Positions 55,927 through 64,000 of a stretch of 64,000 nucleotides of DNA are shown one piece after another. Under the pieces are notes generated by a model. That model had not been told where the DNA came from. It ran no database searches and saw only the letters and a list, made by a program, of their open reading frames with translations. The stretch spans positions 1,488,001-1,552,000 of the forward strand of contig NZ_CP028908.1 of NCBI RefSeq assembly GCF_024181725.1, in the 5' to 3' direction. Positions within the stretch are counted from its first letter, which is position 1; each line of letters starts with the position of its first letter. The translations under genes and the position numbers were made by a program. This stretch comes from Bradyrhizobium sp. WD16 (lineage in GTDB: Bacteria; Pseudomonadota; Alphaproteobacteria; Rhizobiales; Xanthobacteraceae).

Positions 55927-57381
55927 ATGTATCTGCTTCGGTTAACTCATCGATGGCTGGGGGTGGCGTTCTGCGCGTTGTTCGCCATGTGGTTCGCGAG
56001 CGGGATCGTGATGCACTTTGTTCCGTTCCCGTCCCTGAAAGAGACGCAGCGGTTCGAAGGCTTGATCCCGATCGACCTGTCGCTAGTCGTCCGAGACCCC
56101 AGTGAGGCGGTGATCGCCGGCGGGATCAATGATGCGACGCGAGTCCGGCTGCTGCAGCGAATCGACGGGCCGGTCTATGTGGTGAGCGGAACGTCAGGCA
56201 CCAGATCTGTCCACGCCGGCGACCTCTCCACTGCTGCCGTCGCGGGCGCTCAATTGGCGCTCGATATCGCCAAGGACAACGCACGTCGTCGCGGAATGGA
56301 CGCATCACGGGCAATTGCGACCGCGGTGACGGACTACGACCAATGGACGGTTCCGAACGCATTCGACCGGCATAGGCCATTGTATCGCGTCGCCTTGCAG
56401 GACGCGAACGGAACCGAAATCTACGTCTCCTCTATGACCGGCGAGGTTGTTCTCGACACCACTCGATCACAGCGGTGGTGGAATTATGCCGGCAGCGTCG
56501 TGCACTGGATATATCCAACGTCCTTGCGAAATCGATGGACGTTATGGGACGCGGTGGTATGGCGGCTGTCCCTGCTGGCCATGATTGCGGCCATCTCGGG
56601 CAGCGTGCTCGGTGTGGCCAGATGGAGGCCGCTCTCACGCCGTCTCAAATGGTCGCGCGCCGGTTGGCAGGGCTGGCACCACCTGCTCGGACTCATCTGC
56701 GGGAGCTTTGTGCTCACCTGGACTTTCAGCGGCTGGCTGTCGATGGATCATGGCCGCCTGTTTTCCCGTGGCCAGTTGACCGAGGCGGAACGCATGGCGC
56801 TCGGGACGCCGCCGCTGTGGCGTGACCCGACCGAGAACCATTCCCAGAAAATCTCTTCGACCGCGAGAGAGGTCGAATGGTTCGTGTTTGACGGACGGTT
56901 CTACCGTCGAGAACGAATCGGATTCGACGGCCAAACGCTCGTCCCAATGGCGGGAGCCGGATCGCGATCACCCGGCGGCTTCCTGGAAGCTGGCGAAGTC
57001 GGCGATCTCGTCCAACGACTTGCCGATGGATGTGCTGCGCCCAGGATCGTGGCGACGAACGATCACTATCCGGTCAGATCGTCCGTGCCCGGAGCCCCCG
57101 TCTATCGCTCGATCTGCAACGATGTCTGGCTTCAGGTCGACGGCGCGAGCGGCGAGATTCTGGAGAGACTCGATCGATCGCGACGAGCCTATCGATGGCT
57201 GTACAGCGCGCTTCATACCGCGGATTTACCCGGTCTCCGGTCGCATCCTTACCTGCAGAGCGCATTGATCGTCTCGTTATGCGGCTTCGGCTTACTCTTC
57301 AGCGCCACAGGCGTCGTGATCGGCTGGCGTCGGCTCCGGTCGACGGTGTCAGCAAGGAAGGGCATGAGCGGGCGAAGGTGA
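55927..57381 (+). CDS. PepSY-associated membrane protein, putative metal-complex reductase
   Basis: 484 residues. Four membrane segments (about 12-32, 212-236, 248-270, 448-472) with two periplasmic PepSY regions between them. Conserved His: LTHRWLG near the start, IVMHF, SVVHWIYP, GWHHLLGL and ALHTADL, which may bind haem. Proteins of this type follow TonB-dependent siderophore receptors and are thought to reduce the imported ferric complex. It is 15 bp after the receptor and should share the B12 riboswitch. Confidence 0.85.
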   Translation: MYLLRLTHRWLGVAFCALFAMWFASGIVMHFVPFPSLKETQRFEGLIPIDLSLVVRDPSEAVIAGGINDATRVRLLQRIDGPVYVVSGTSGTRSVHAGDLSTAAVAGAQLALDIAKDNARRRGMDASRAIATAVTDYDQWTVPNAFDRHRPLYRVALQDANGTEIYVSSMTGEVVLDTTRSQRWWNYAGSVVHWIYPTSLRNRWTLWDAVVWRLSLLAMIAAISGSVLGVARWRPLSRRLKWSRAGWQGWHHLLGLICGSFVLTWTFSGWLSMDHGRLFSRGQLTEAERMALGTPPLWRDPTENHSQKISSTAREVEWFVFDGRFYRRERIGFDGQTLVPMAGAGSRSPGGFLEAGEVGDLVQRLADGCAAPRIVATNDHYPVRSSVPGAPVYRSICNDVWLQVDGASGEILERLDRSRRAYRWLYSALHTADLPGLRSHPYLQSALIVSLCGFGLLFSATGVVIGWRRLRSTVSARKGMSGRR

Positions 57382-57853
57382 ACCGAGGCGCACGCTGCGT
57401 CGTTGCCGCCGCCCAGAATTGCGGTCAGGAGGAGGCACGAATCGGCAATCACGTGGCCTGACCGGGGCGGGACGTCCCAGCTGTCGCATCGAAGGGTCGC
57501 CGGCAGACGATCTCACGTCAGATATGCTGCGCCGTGCGGGCGCGCGGCGGCAGCGAGGCGTCCTTCAGCGGCCTCTATCACCGCAAGAGGCAGCGGCGCT
57601 GATCATGAGCGGCTGGACGCCATGAAGGCGCCGGCCCCGCCGTGCGCCATCGGTGGTCCGGCACCGTCGTTATGACGGCGCCACGTTGACATGGATCAAG
57701 TCTGACAATTCCTGATTGAGCAGCATGGCAGGACGCACAGGCACAGCCACGTTGTGGACCGTCGTTTGAGCGTCGCCTGCGCCGTGTCCGGCTGAATGTC
57801 TCGCGTGCGGAAGTCGGATCGGTTTTGGCCATTTTCGGCCATGGAGAATCGTC
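57382..57853. other. Intergenic region before hdeD
   Basis: 472 bp. No complete gene. A minus-strand frame ending at 57670 reads AVPVRPAMLLNQELSDLIHV and then NVAPS, which looks protein-like and might be the C-terminal end of a lost gene, but I could not assign it. Confidence 0.4.
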
Positions 57854-58426
57854 ATGACCCAAGTTTCCGGCAACTTAAATCTCGATCAATCCCGGCCAGG
57901 GCCCAAGCCATGGCAGGTCAGGTCGGCCTGGATCATCGCGCTCGGCGTCATCTACGTGATCGCCGGCATCATCGCGCTGGGCAGCATGCTGACAGCGACG
58001 GTCGCCAGCGTCCTCGTAGTCGGCACCATGATGATGATCGTCGGCCTCGCCGAAATCGTCAGTGCGTTCCAGCTCGACAGCTGGAGCAAGACCGTGCTGT
58101 GGGGGCTGATCGGCGTGCTCTACGTCGTCGCCGGCTTCGTCACCTTCGAGAATCCACTGCTCGCCGCGGCGTTTCTCACCTTGGTCCTCGGCGTGTCGCT
58201 GACGGCGTCCGGCCTCGTCCGCATCGTTCTCGCCTTCGGCATGAAGCACGAGGCGCCATGGGTCTGGATCGCGCTGTCCGGCCTCGTCACGTTCCTGCTT
58301 GGCCTGATCATCCTGTCGCACTGGCCGATCGATACGCTTTATGTGCTCGGCCTGTTCCTCGGCATCGACCTGATCGTCGCCGGCGCGGGCTGGCTCGGTA
58401 TCGGCTTCGGCCTGCGGGAGCGTTGA
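57854..58426 (+). CDS. HdeD family membrane protein
   Basis: 190 residues with six membrane helices in the HdeD/DUF308 pattern (ALGVIYVIAGIIALGS, MMMIVGLAEIVSAFQ, GVLYVVAGFVTFENP, LIILSHWPIDTLYVLGLFLGI). E. coli HdeD contributes to acid resistance at high cell density; in this group the role is unknown. GGAGAA lies before the ATG. Confidence 0.88.
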   Translation: MTQVSGNLNLDQSRPGPKPWQVRSAWIIALGVIYVIAGIIALGSMLTATVASVLVVGTMMMIVGLAEIVSAFQLDSWSKTVLWGLIGVLYVVAGFVTFENPLLAAAFLTLVLGVSLTASGLVRIVLAFGMKHEAPWVWIALSGLVTFLLGLIILSHWPIDTLYVLGLFLGIDLIVAGAGWLGIGFGLRER

Positions 58427-58563
58427 CGCAAGCCGCGCCTCCTTGGAATATCCTCTGACGCTCCGGTTTCGTCGGAACGAAAGACTCTGGGTTTCGTCTT
58501 GACGCGCATCCTCGAGCGAAACGTCCTCGCTTCGCTCGAGAACGCTCCAGAGAGGAGGCATTC

Positions 58564-58797
58564 GTGCGCTGGCTCTATCTCGTCGTCATCATCCTGTTCG
58601 TGGCGGGAACGGCGATCTTCGCCCTGCAGAACCTCAACGCCGTGACCATGTGGTTTCTCGGCTCCAGCGTGCGGCTGCCGCTGGCGATCCTCGTCATCGT
58701 CGTCTACGTGCTCGGCGCCGCGACCGGCGGCAGCCTCTACGCCCTGCTGCGTCGGTCCTATCGCGGATCGCGGGGAGCCCTCTTCGACGGCTCCTGA
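58564..58797 (+). CDS. LapA/DUF1049-type small membrane protein
   Basis: 77 residues from GTG 58564 with GAGAGGAGG upstream. Two membrane helices (WLYLVVIILFVAGTAIFALQ and LPLAILVIVVYVLGAATGGS) joined by NLNAVTMWFLGSSV, the LapA arrangement. E. coli LapA acts in lipopolysaccharide assembly control with LapB; no lapB is nearby. 137 bp after hdeD. Confidence 0.8.
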   Translation: MRWLYLVVIILFVAGTAIFALQNLNAVTMWFLGSSVRLPLAILVIVVYVLGAATGGSLYALLRRSYRGSRGALFDGS

Positions 58798-58867
58798 GCT
58801 CGGGACCGCAGACCGCGCGCTGGCGCGAACTGGCGCCGCACAGACACCGCCGCCTCTTGCCGCATGT

Positions 58868-59593
58868 CTATTGCCGCACCAGGATGAAAGGATCGGCGGT
58901 GTCGGGAACGCGCCGCCACTGGGCGTTGTCGTCGGCCTCGAAGCGCCAGATCTCGCCCTTGGCGTTGATCAGCTGCAATTCGCCGCGCTCCAGCCGCCAC
59001 ACCACCGGGCCGAAGGTCTTGAGAACCGCGTCGCAGCGCGGCTTGAGATAGACCGCGTAGCTGTCCGGCACGGTTTCGGTATTGGTCAGGGTCAGGCCAC
59101 AGACGGCGCGGTCGTCGCCGCGCACCACCGACCAGTCGCCGATCATCTGGTCCATGGACTTGGTGAGCGCCCGGGCCGCCGCGAGGTTCTGCAACAAATA
59201 AACGCCCTCGTTCGGCCGCTGTCCCTCGAAGATGCCGCTCTCGACTTCGGTGACGTCGATCACCGGCTGTCCCTTGGCATCCTGCAGGCGGACGATGTCG
59301 AGCCCCTTGATGCTCCAGGCGACGATGTCGCGGGTGAAGGGCAGCGCCGCGGCGCAGCCATTCTCCAGCTCGAGCTTCATGCCGCCGGTGGCGGCATCGC
59401 TCTTCAAGGTGATGACGCAGGTCTTGCTGCGCTCGGCAGTGGACAGCTCCCACTGGCCGACCATTTCGGCAGCGAGGCTGCGGCCCTCCTCGGCGCGGCT
59501 GGGCGCCGGCAACACGACTGCCGCCGGAATCGCCGCGACCAGCGCGGCGAGCACTGCCGGCAGCACGCGCCGCAGTCCCGGCCGCGCCGCCAC
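58868..59593 (-). CDS. AprI/Inh-family protease-inhibitor-like protein, two domains
   Basis: 241 residues from GTG 59593. Signal peptide to about 34 (SRAE/EG). Two similar beta-barrel units follow: MVGQWELSTAERSKTCVITL with GCAAALPF (about 44-125) and MIGDWSVVRGDDRAVCGLTL with RCDAVLKTF (about 150-235). This is the Inh/Omp19 inhibitor pattern, each with a Cys pair. Known members inhibit metalloproteases in the periplasm. It directly follows the dehydrogenase stop, so it is the last gene of that operon. The inhibitory role is inferred. Confidence 0.75.
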   Translation of the reverse strand: MAARPGLRRVLPAVLAALVAAIPAAVVLPAPSRAEEGRSLAAEMVGQWELSTAERSKTCVITLKSDAATGGMKLELENGCAAALPFTRDIVAWSIKGLDIVRLQDAKGQPVIDVTEVESGIFEGQRPNEGVYLLQNLAAARALTKSMDQMIGDWSVVRGDDRAVCGLTLTNTETVPDSYAVYLKPRCDAVLKTFGPVVWRLERGELQLINAKGEIWRFEADDNAQWRRVPDTADPFILVRQ

Positions 59594-59594
59594 C

Positions 59595-60575
59595 TCAGCG
59601 GCCCTTCACCGGCGTTTCCGGAATCGGGGTCAGCGGCGCCTGGCCCGCGAACCAGGCCTTGAGGTTATCCACCACGAGCTGGTCCATCGCGTTGCGGGTG
59701 ATGATCGAGGCCGAGCCGACATGGGGCAGGAGCACCGTATTGGGCAGCGCGCGCAGCTCCTCCGGCACATTGGGTTCGTTGGCGAACACATCCAATCCCG
59801 CCGCCAGGATCTTGCGCGCCTTGAGCGCCGCGATCAGGGCGTCCTCGTCGATCACGCTGCCGCGCGCGACATTGACGATGACGCCGTTCGGGCCGAGCGC
59901 ATCGATGACCTCGGCGTTGACCAGCTTGGCGGTCGACGCCCCACCCGGCGTGATGACGACGAGGGTGTCGACCGCCTTCGCCATCTCCACCAGATTGGCA
60001 TAGTGCTTGTAGCCGACCCCGGCCGCCGGATTGCGCGAGTGATACACCACCGGCACCAGCGATGCGTCGAGCCGGCGGGCGATCGCCTGGCCGATGCGGC
60101 CCATGCCGACCATACCGACGGTGCGGCCGCGCAGCGAGCCCTGGGTCAGCGGGTAATTACCCCTGGCCCACTGGCCGGAGCGGACGAACCGATCGGCGGC
60201 AACGAACTCTCGCACCGTCGCGATCAGCAGCCCGAGCGCCACGTCGGCAACTTCCTCGGTCAACACGTCCGGGGTGTTGGTGACGATGATGCTGCGCTCG
60301 CGCGCCGCCGCCCAGTCGACGTGGTCATAGCCAACGCCGAAGGACGAGATCAGCTCGAGCCCGGGGAAGCGGGCCATCATCGCCTTGTCGGCGCTGACGA
60401 GGCCGGTAATGGCGACGCCCCGGATCCGGCCGGCGACGGCCTCGCTGATGCGGTCGAGATCGCCGCGGCTCTCCGCCGCATGAACCGTGAATACGCCGCT
60501 GAGCCCCTCGCTCACGAGGGGTTTCGGCTGGCCATAGACCAGCACATCGACCTTCCCGGAAGTCCCCGCAGTCAT
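59595..60575 (-). CDS. D-2-hydroxyacid dehydrogenase
   Basis: 326 residues. NAD(P)-binding GMVGMGRIGQAIARRLD and the catalytic set Arg in VNVARGSVIDEDAL, Glu in FANEPNVPEEL, His in LLPHVGSAS. It resembles the glyoxylate/hydroxypyruvate reductase group; the specific substrate is unknown. ATG 60575 overlaps the stop of the ABC permease (ATGA), tying it to the importer. Confidence 0.92.
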   Translation of the reverse strand: MTAGTSGKVDVLVYGQPKPLVSEGLSGVFTVHAAESRGDLDRISEAVAGRIRGVAITGLVSADKAMMARFPGLELISSFGVGYDHVDWAAARERSIIVTNTPDVLTEEVADVALGLLIATVREFVAADRFVRSGQWARGNYPLTQGSLRGRTVGMVGMGRIGQAIARRLDASLVPVVYHSRNPAAGVGYKHYANLVEMAKAVDTLVVITPGGASTAKLVNAEVIDALGPNGVIVNVARGSVIDEDALIAALKARKILAAGLDVFANEPNVPEELRALPNTVLLPHVGSASIITRNAMDQLVVDNLKAWFAGQAPLTPIPETPVKGR

Positions 60576-61390
60576 CCAATGTCCTTTCCAAGCGCACTTT
60601 CGTGCCAGCGTCGTAGCATAAGATGCGAGGCCAGCGAGAGCAGCATATAGATCACAATGCCGGCCGCCGAGAGCAGCAGAAGCGCAGCAAACATGCGCGG
60701 AATGTTGAGGCGATAGCCCGATTCCGCAATGCGATAGGCGAGCCCCGAGCCGGCGCCGGCGGAACCCGCCGCGATTTCGGCCACCACCGCCCCGATCAGC
60801 GACAAACCGCCGGCGATCCGCAGCCCCCCGAGCGTATAGGGCAGGGCCGACGGCAACCGCAGCAGCGTCAGGCTTTGCAGCTGCGAGGCGCCATACAGCG
60901 TGAACAGCCCGGCGAGGTTGCGGTCCACCGAATTGAGCCCCAGGGTGGTGTTGGACAGCACCGGAAAGAACGCGACGATGAAGGCGCAGACCACCACCGC
61001 GAGCTGCTGCGGCAGATAGATCAGGAGCAGCGGCGCGATCGCAATCACCGGCGTGACCTGCAGGATCACCGCATAGGGGAATAGCGAATATTCGACGATG
61101 CGCGAGCGGCTGAACAGCAACGCCAGCGCGATGCCGCCCACGGCGGCGGCGACAAAGCCTTCCAGCGTGGTGGTGAGCGTCACCAGCAGCGAGGCGAACA
61201 GCACCGACCAATCGGCGACCAGCGTCGTCGCCACCACCGAAGGCGCCGGCAGGACATAGGGCGGAATCCCCTTGAGGCGCACCACGGCTTCCCAGAGGCC
61301 GATGGCCGCCGCCATCACCAGCATCGGCAGCACGATGCGCAAGCCGCGGCTGTTGCGTGGCGCGGTCGCCGGGGTTGGCGCGTTGCTCAT
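60572..61390 (-). CDS. ABC transporter permease (SsuC/TauC/ThiX-like)
   Basis: 272 residues, six membrane segments. N terminus LRIVLPMLVMAAAIGLWEAVVRL; permease EAA-like loop ASQLQSLTLLRLPSALPYTLGGLRIAGGLSLIGAVVAE. Forms the membrane channel with the adjacent ATPase. Start and stop both overlap neighbours by ATGA. Confidence 0.92.
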   Translation of the reverse strand: MSNAPTPATAPRNSRGLRIVLPMLVMAAAIGLWEAVVRLKGIPPYVLPAPSVVATTLVADWSVLFASLLVTLTTTLEGFVAAAVGGIALALLFSRSRIVEYSLFPYAVILQVTPVIAIAPLLLIYLPQQLAVVVCAFIVAFFPVLSNTTLGLNSVDRNLAGLFTLYGASQLQSLTLLRLPSALPYTLGGLRIAGGLSLIGAVVAEIAAGSAGAGSGLAYRIAESGYRLNIPRMFAALLLLSAAGIVIYMLLSLASHLMLRRWHESALGKDIG

Positions 61391-62211
61391 GACGCACCCC
61401 GCGATGGCGGCTGACCGCTCGCCTCCGCCAACGCCCGCGACACCGCCCGGCATTGGGCGCCATAGGACGCGGAGGTGCGGAAATCCTCGCCGCGCGCCAG
61501 CGGCGCCTCGATCCGGAACTCGGAATGAATGCGTCCCGGACGCGGCGTCATCACCACCACGCGCTGGGCGAGATAAACCGATTCGAACACCGAATGGGTA
61601 ACGAAGACGATGGTCTTGCCGAGCCGGCGCCAGAGCGCGAGCAGGTCGTCGTTGAGGCGGAAGCGGGTAATCTCATCGAGCGCCGCGAACGGCTCGTCCA
61701 TCAGCAGGATGTCCGGGTCGGTGACGAGGGCGCGGGCGAGCGAGACCCGCATCTTCATCCCGCCGGACAGTTCGCGCGGATAGGCGCGGGCGAAATCGGC
61801 GAGGCCGACGCCGTCGAGCGCCGAGCGGACGCGCGCCTCGGCGTCCGGCCGCGGCGCATGGACGAGGCGCAGCGGCAGATGGACATTGTCGAAGACGCTG
61901 GCCCAGGGCATCAGGGTCGGCTCCTGGAAAACGAAGCCGATGGCATGGCCGGCGTGGCGGCGCGGCGCGGCGCGGGCAACGCGGATCTCGCCGGCGGTCG
62001 GCCGGCTCAGTCCGGCAACGAGGCGCAGGGCGGTGGATTTTCCGCAACCGGACGGGCCGAGCAGCGCGACGAATTCGCCGCGGCCGACGTCGAGATCGAG
62101 CGCGTCGAGCGCGCGGACGCCGTTGTCATAGGCCTTGCAAACGGCGCGCAGGCTGACGGCGGGTTCAGGCCCCGTGCTCGCCCGCTCGCGCCCCGGGCCG
62201 TCATCCTGCAT
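61387..62211 (-). CDS. ABC transporter ATP-binding protein
   Basis: 274 residues. Walker A GPSGCGKST, Q-loop FVFQEPTLMPW, signature LSGGMKMRVSLARAL, Walker B ILLMDEPFAALD, switch VFVTHSVFESVYLA. Typical of the nitrate/sulfonate/HMP group of importers. Start 14 bp after the binding-protein stop; the stop overlaps the permease start. Confidence 0.94.
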   Translation of the reverse strand: MQDDGPGRERASTGPEPAVSLRAVCKAYDNGVRALDALDLDVGRGEFVALLGPSGCGKSTALRLVAGLSRPTAGEIRVARAAPRRHAGHAIGFVFQEPTLMPWASVFDNVHLPLRLVHAPRPDAEARVRSALDGVGLADFARAYPRELSGGMKMRVSLARALVTDPDILLMDEPFAALDEITRFRLNDDLLALWRRLGKTIVFVTHSVFESVYLAQRVVVMTPRPGRIHSEFRIEAPLARGEDFRTSASYGAQCRAVSRALAEASGQPPSRGAS

Positions 62212-62225
62212 GATGCGCCGCCAAA

Positions 62226-63305
62226 TCAGTTCTTGGGACGCAGGTCGAGACCGACGCCCTTGTTGACGAAGCGCAGTGTGTAGCCCTTGCGAAAATCGAT
62301 GTCGCGCTTGACCACGCCGGCGCGCACCATCTTGTCGAAGAAGCTCGCATAGCGGGCGTCATTCATGGCGCCGATGCCGTCCTTGAGCGCATCGCCGGAA
62401 TCGACGATGCCGTAGTCCTTCATCTTCGCGACCGAGAAGGCGAGGAGATCGTCGGTCATGTCAGGATTGAACGTCTTGATCAGGGCGTTGCCGGGCTTGT
62501 TGTCGCCGTAGAGATAATTGTACCAGCCGATGATCGAGGCATCGACGAAGCGCTGCACGAGATCCGGCTTGTTTTCGGCGAGATCGCGCCGCGTCTCGAT
62601 CAGGGTCGAATAGCTGTTGAAGCCGGCATCGGCGATCGAAATCACCGTCGGCTTGAAGCCGGCCTGCTTTTCCACCGCGAAAGGCTCGGAGGTGGCGTAG
62701 CCTTCCATGGCGCTGCGCTTGTCGGCGAGGAAGGGCTGGGCATTGAAGGTGTAGGGCTTCACCCGCGTTTCGGAGAAACCGTATTCGAGCTTGAGCCACT
62801 GGTAATAGGTGGTCATGCCCTCCTTGGAGACGAACAGCGTGAGGTTTTTGAGATCCCCGATCTTCTCCACCTTGGCTTCGGGATGAGCCAGAAAGACCTG
62901 AGGATCCTTCTGGAACATCGCGGCCACCGCCACCACGGGAATATTGTTCGCCGCGGCATCGAAGGTCTGCAGCGAATTGGCGCTCATGAAGAAGTCGAGC
63001 TTGCCCGAGGCCAGCAGGATGCGGTTATTGACGTTGGGTCCGCCGGGCACGATGGTGACGTCGAGGCCGTATTTGGCGTAAGTGCCGTCGGCGACGGCCT
63101 GGAAGAAACCGCCATGCTCCGCCTCGGCCACCCAGTTGGTCCCGAAACGGACCTTGTCAGGCGTGATCGCGCCCTGCTGTGATGCAGATGCTGCCGGCGT
63201 CTCGGCGCGCAGCGGCATTCCCGTCGCCGCCATCACGGCGGCCAGCACCACGGCGCCGAACAGGCGATGGCCGGACAGGGCGCGGCGGGGGACGGGCAAT
63301 GTCAT
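62226..63305 (-). CDS. ABC transporter substrate-binding protein (NMT1/ThiY-like)
   Basis: 359 residues. Signal peptide 1-34 (LRAE/TP). NMT1/THI5-like fold: VRFGTNWVAEAEHGGFFQAV, ADGTYAKYGLDVTIVPGGPN, LLASGKLDFFMSANSLQT. This pattern is common for binding proteins of pyrimidine (HMP) or related heterocycles. Ligand unknown here; the operon partners (dehydrogenase, divergent creatininase-family hydrolase) suggest a nitrogen heterocycle or hydroxyacid. GGAG precedes ATG 63305. Confidence 0.9.
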   Translation of the reverse strand: MTLPVPRRALSGHRLFGAVVLAAVMAATGMPLRAETPAASASQQGAITPDKVRFGTNWVAEAEHGGFFQAVADGTYAKYGLDVTIVPGGPNVNNRILLASGKLDFFMSANSLQTFDAAANNIPVVAVAAMFQKDPQVFLAHPEAKVEKIGDLKNLTLFVSKEGMTTYYQWLKLEYGFSETRVKPYTFNAQPFLADKRSAMEGYATSEPFAVEKQAGFKPTVISIADAGFNSYSTLIETRRDLAENKPDLVQRFVDASIIGWYNYLYGDNKPGNALIKTFNPDMTDDLLAFSVAKMKDYGIVDSGDALKDGIGAMNDARYASFFDKMVRAGVVKRDIDFRKGYTLRFVNKGVGLDLRPKN

Positions 63306-63338
63306 CGAGGACTCCGTTGCAGGGGTTTTCGTGATAAA

Positions 63339-63434
63339 CTTCGGACTGGGAAGACTTCGAATTAGGAATGCTTCGAATTAGGAAGCCTTCGAATTCGGAA
63401 GCCTTCAAACGAGATAGCCTTCGAACCGAGATCT
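63339..63434. repeat. Six tandem 16-bp repeats in a divergent promoter region
   Basis: Units at 63339, 63355, 63371, 63387, 63403 and 63419, each beginning CTTC. The central ones read CTTCGAATTAGGAAGC and CTTCGAATTCGGAAGC. The outer units are diverged. They lie between the importer operon and the creatininase-family gene, starting 34 bp upstream of the binding-protein start codon. Confidence 0.88.
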
Positions 63435-63525
63435 TCGGCAGTGCCCGCCAAGGCGCGGCGGGCGCGGGCAGGCTAACCTGCGAATCAATGCTTTAAAATG
63501 CCTGAAACGGAACGATCCCGATCCG

Positions 63526-64000
63526 ATGCCCGACGCCATGAATGAAACCCGGTCCCCGCCTGCCCGTGCCTGGGCAGACGTCCGCTGGTCCGAACTGCCG
63601 CCCGGCGCCGCCGAGCGCTGGATCGCCGTGCTGCCGCTGGCGGCAACAGAGCAGCATGGACCGCACCTGCCGCTCGAAACCGACACACTGATCGCCGAAG
63701 CCTATCTGGCGCGCACGATGGAATTGCTGCCGGCCTCGCTGCCGGTGACATTCCTGCCGGTCGAGGAGGTCGGGCTTTCCATCGAGCACACCGATTTTGC
63801 CGGCACGCGGACGCTGACCACCGAAGGGGCGCTCGCAGCCTGGATGGGCATCGGCGCCGACATCGCCGGAAGGGGATTGCGCAAGCTGGTGATGGTGACG
63901 AGCCACGGCGGCAACACCGCCGCGATGATGCTGGTGGCGCAGGAATTGCGCGCGCGCTTCGGGTTGCTTGCGGTGACCACCAACTGGCATCGCTTCGGCC
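63526..64000 (+). CDS. Creatininase family protein, N-terminal part
   Basis: The first 158 codons; the gene runs off the window. Metal-binding LAATEQHGPHLPLETDT and MVTSHGGNTAAM are those of the creatininase/ArfB-like amidohydrolase family, which opens cyclic amides. Divergent from the ABC importer across the 16-bp repeats, so it may act on the imported compound. ATG 63538 (MNETRSP) is an alternative start. Confidence 0.85.
   Translation, partial: MPDAMNETRSPPARAWADVRWSELPPGAAERWIAVLPLAATEQHGPHLPLETDTLIAEAYLARTMELLPASLPVTFLPVEEVGLSIEHTDFAGTRTLTTEGALAAWMGIGADIAGRGLRKLVMVTSHGGNTAAMMLVAQELRARFGLLAVTTNWHRFG

Overview
The window is GC-rich alphaproteobacterial DNA. Gene content and order (aroK-aroB-corC, xerD, accA, argJ-mutT, comF-grxC-nitrilase-DUF1178, rnhA-thrB-ispH, a DUF1013/TrcR gene, minCDE) point to Hyphomicrobiales, most likely the Bradyrhizobium/Rhodopseudomonas side of the order. 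The assignment rests on gene order and protein character; no rRNA or tRNA gene is present to test it.

Layout. 1-8079: core genes for BolA, a CorC-type transporter, shikimate enzymes AroB and AroK, XerD, AccA and a YafK-like L,D-transpeptidase lipoprotein. 8477-24722: SecA, a periplasmic parvulin, ArgJ/MutT, a methyltransferase, a ComF-GrxC-nitrilase-DUF1178 operon, RNase HI, homoserine kinase, IspH, TrcR-like regulator, cold-shock protein, two small conserved proteins and a DsbA-like thiol oxidoreductase. 24904-33913: propionyl-CoA synthetase, a Na+/H+ antiporter, a TAXI-type TRAP transporter with DUF1850, and a TctC-type binding protein. 34021-46771: small secreted proteins, molybdate importer ModABC, MinCDE behind a CtrA-like site, a K+/H+ antiporter, MscS, SfsA, methionine aminopeptidase and RadC. 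57854-64000: HdeD, LapA-like protein, protease-inhibitor-like protein, a NMT1-type ABC importer with a 2-hydroxyacid dehydrogenase, and the start of a creatininase-family gene.

About 46772-57381 is accessory. A 58-bp copy of the radC 3' end brackets a cassette (46772-51177) holding an ECF41 sigma factor, a small monooxygenase and an MFS exporter. Two sites of identical architecture (CGTCACA-N16-CGTC) lie before the sigma gene and before the monooxygenase, so the cassette looks like a self-activating sigma-factor regulon. It ends in a broken MAPEG gene. Further on, a cobalamin riboswitch precedes a siderophore-type TonB-dependent receptor and a PepSY membrane protein; this looks like a B12-controlled uptake and reduction pair.

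The most unusual feature is a family of 74-80 bp palindromic elements of four sequence types (here A, B, C, D). They are joined end to end through shared CTAG tetranucleotides, sometimes with one of two conserved 13-nt linkers. They form six blocks: 8076-8426, 15729-15986, 20107-20317, 34700-34864, 46768-46806 and 51237-51566. One block has destroyed a DUF1330 gene at 34616-35071, and two others supply the TAG stop codon of the preceding gene. All comparisons were made by eye.
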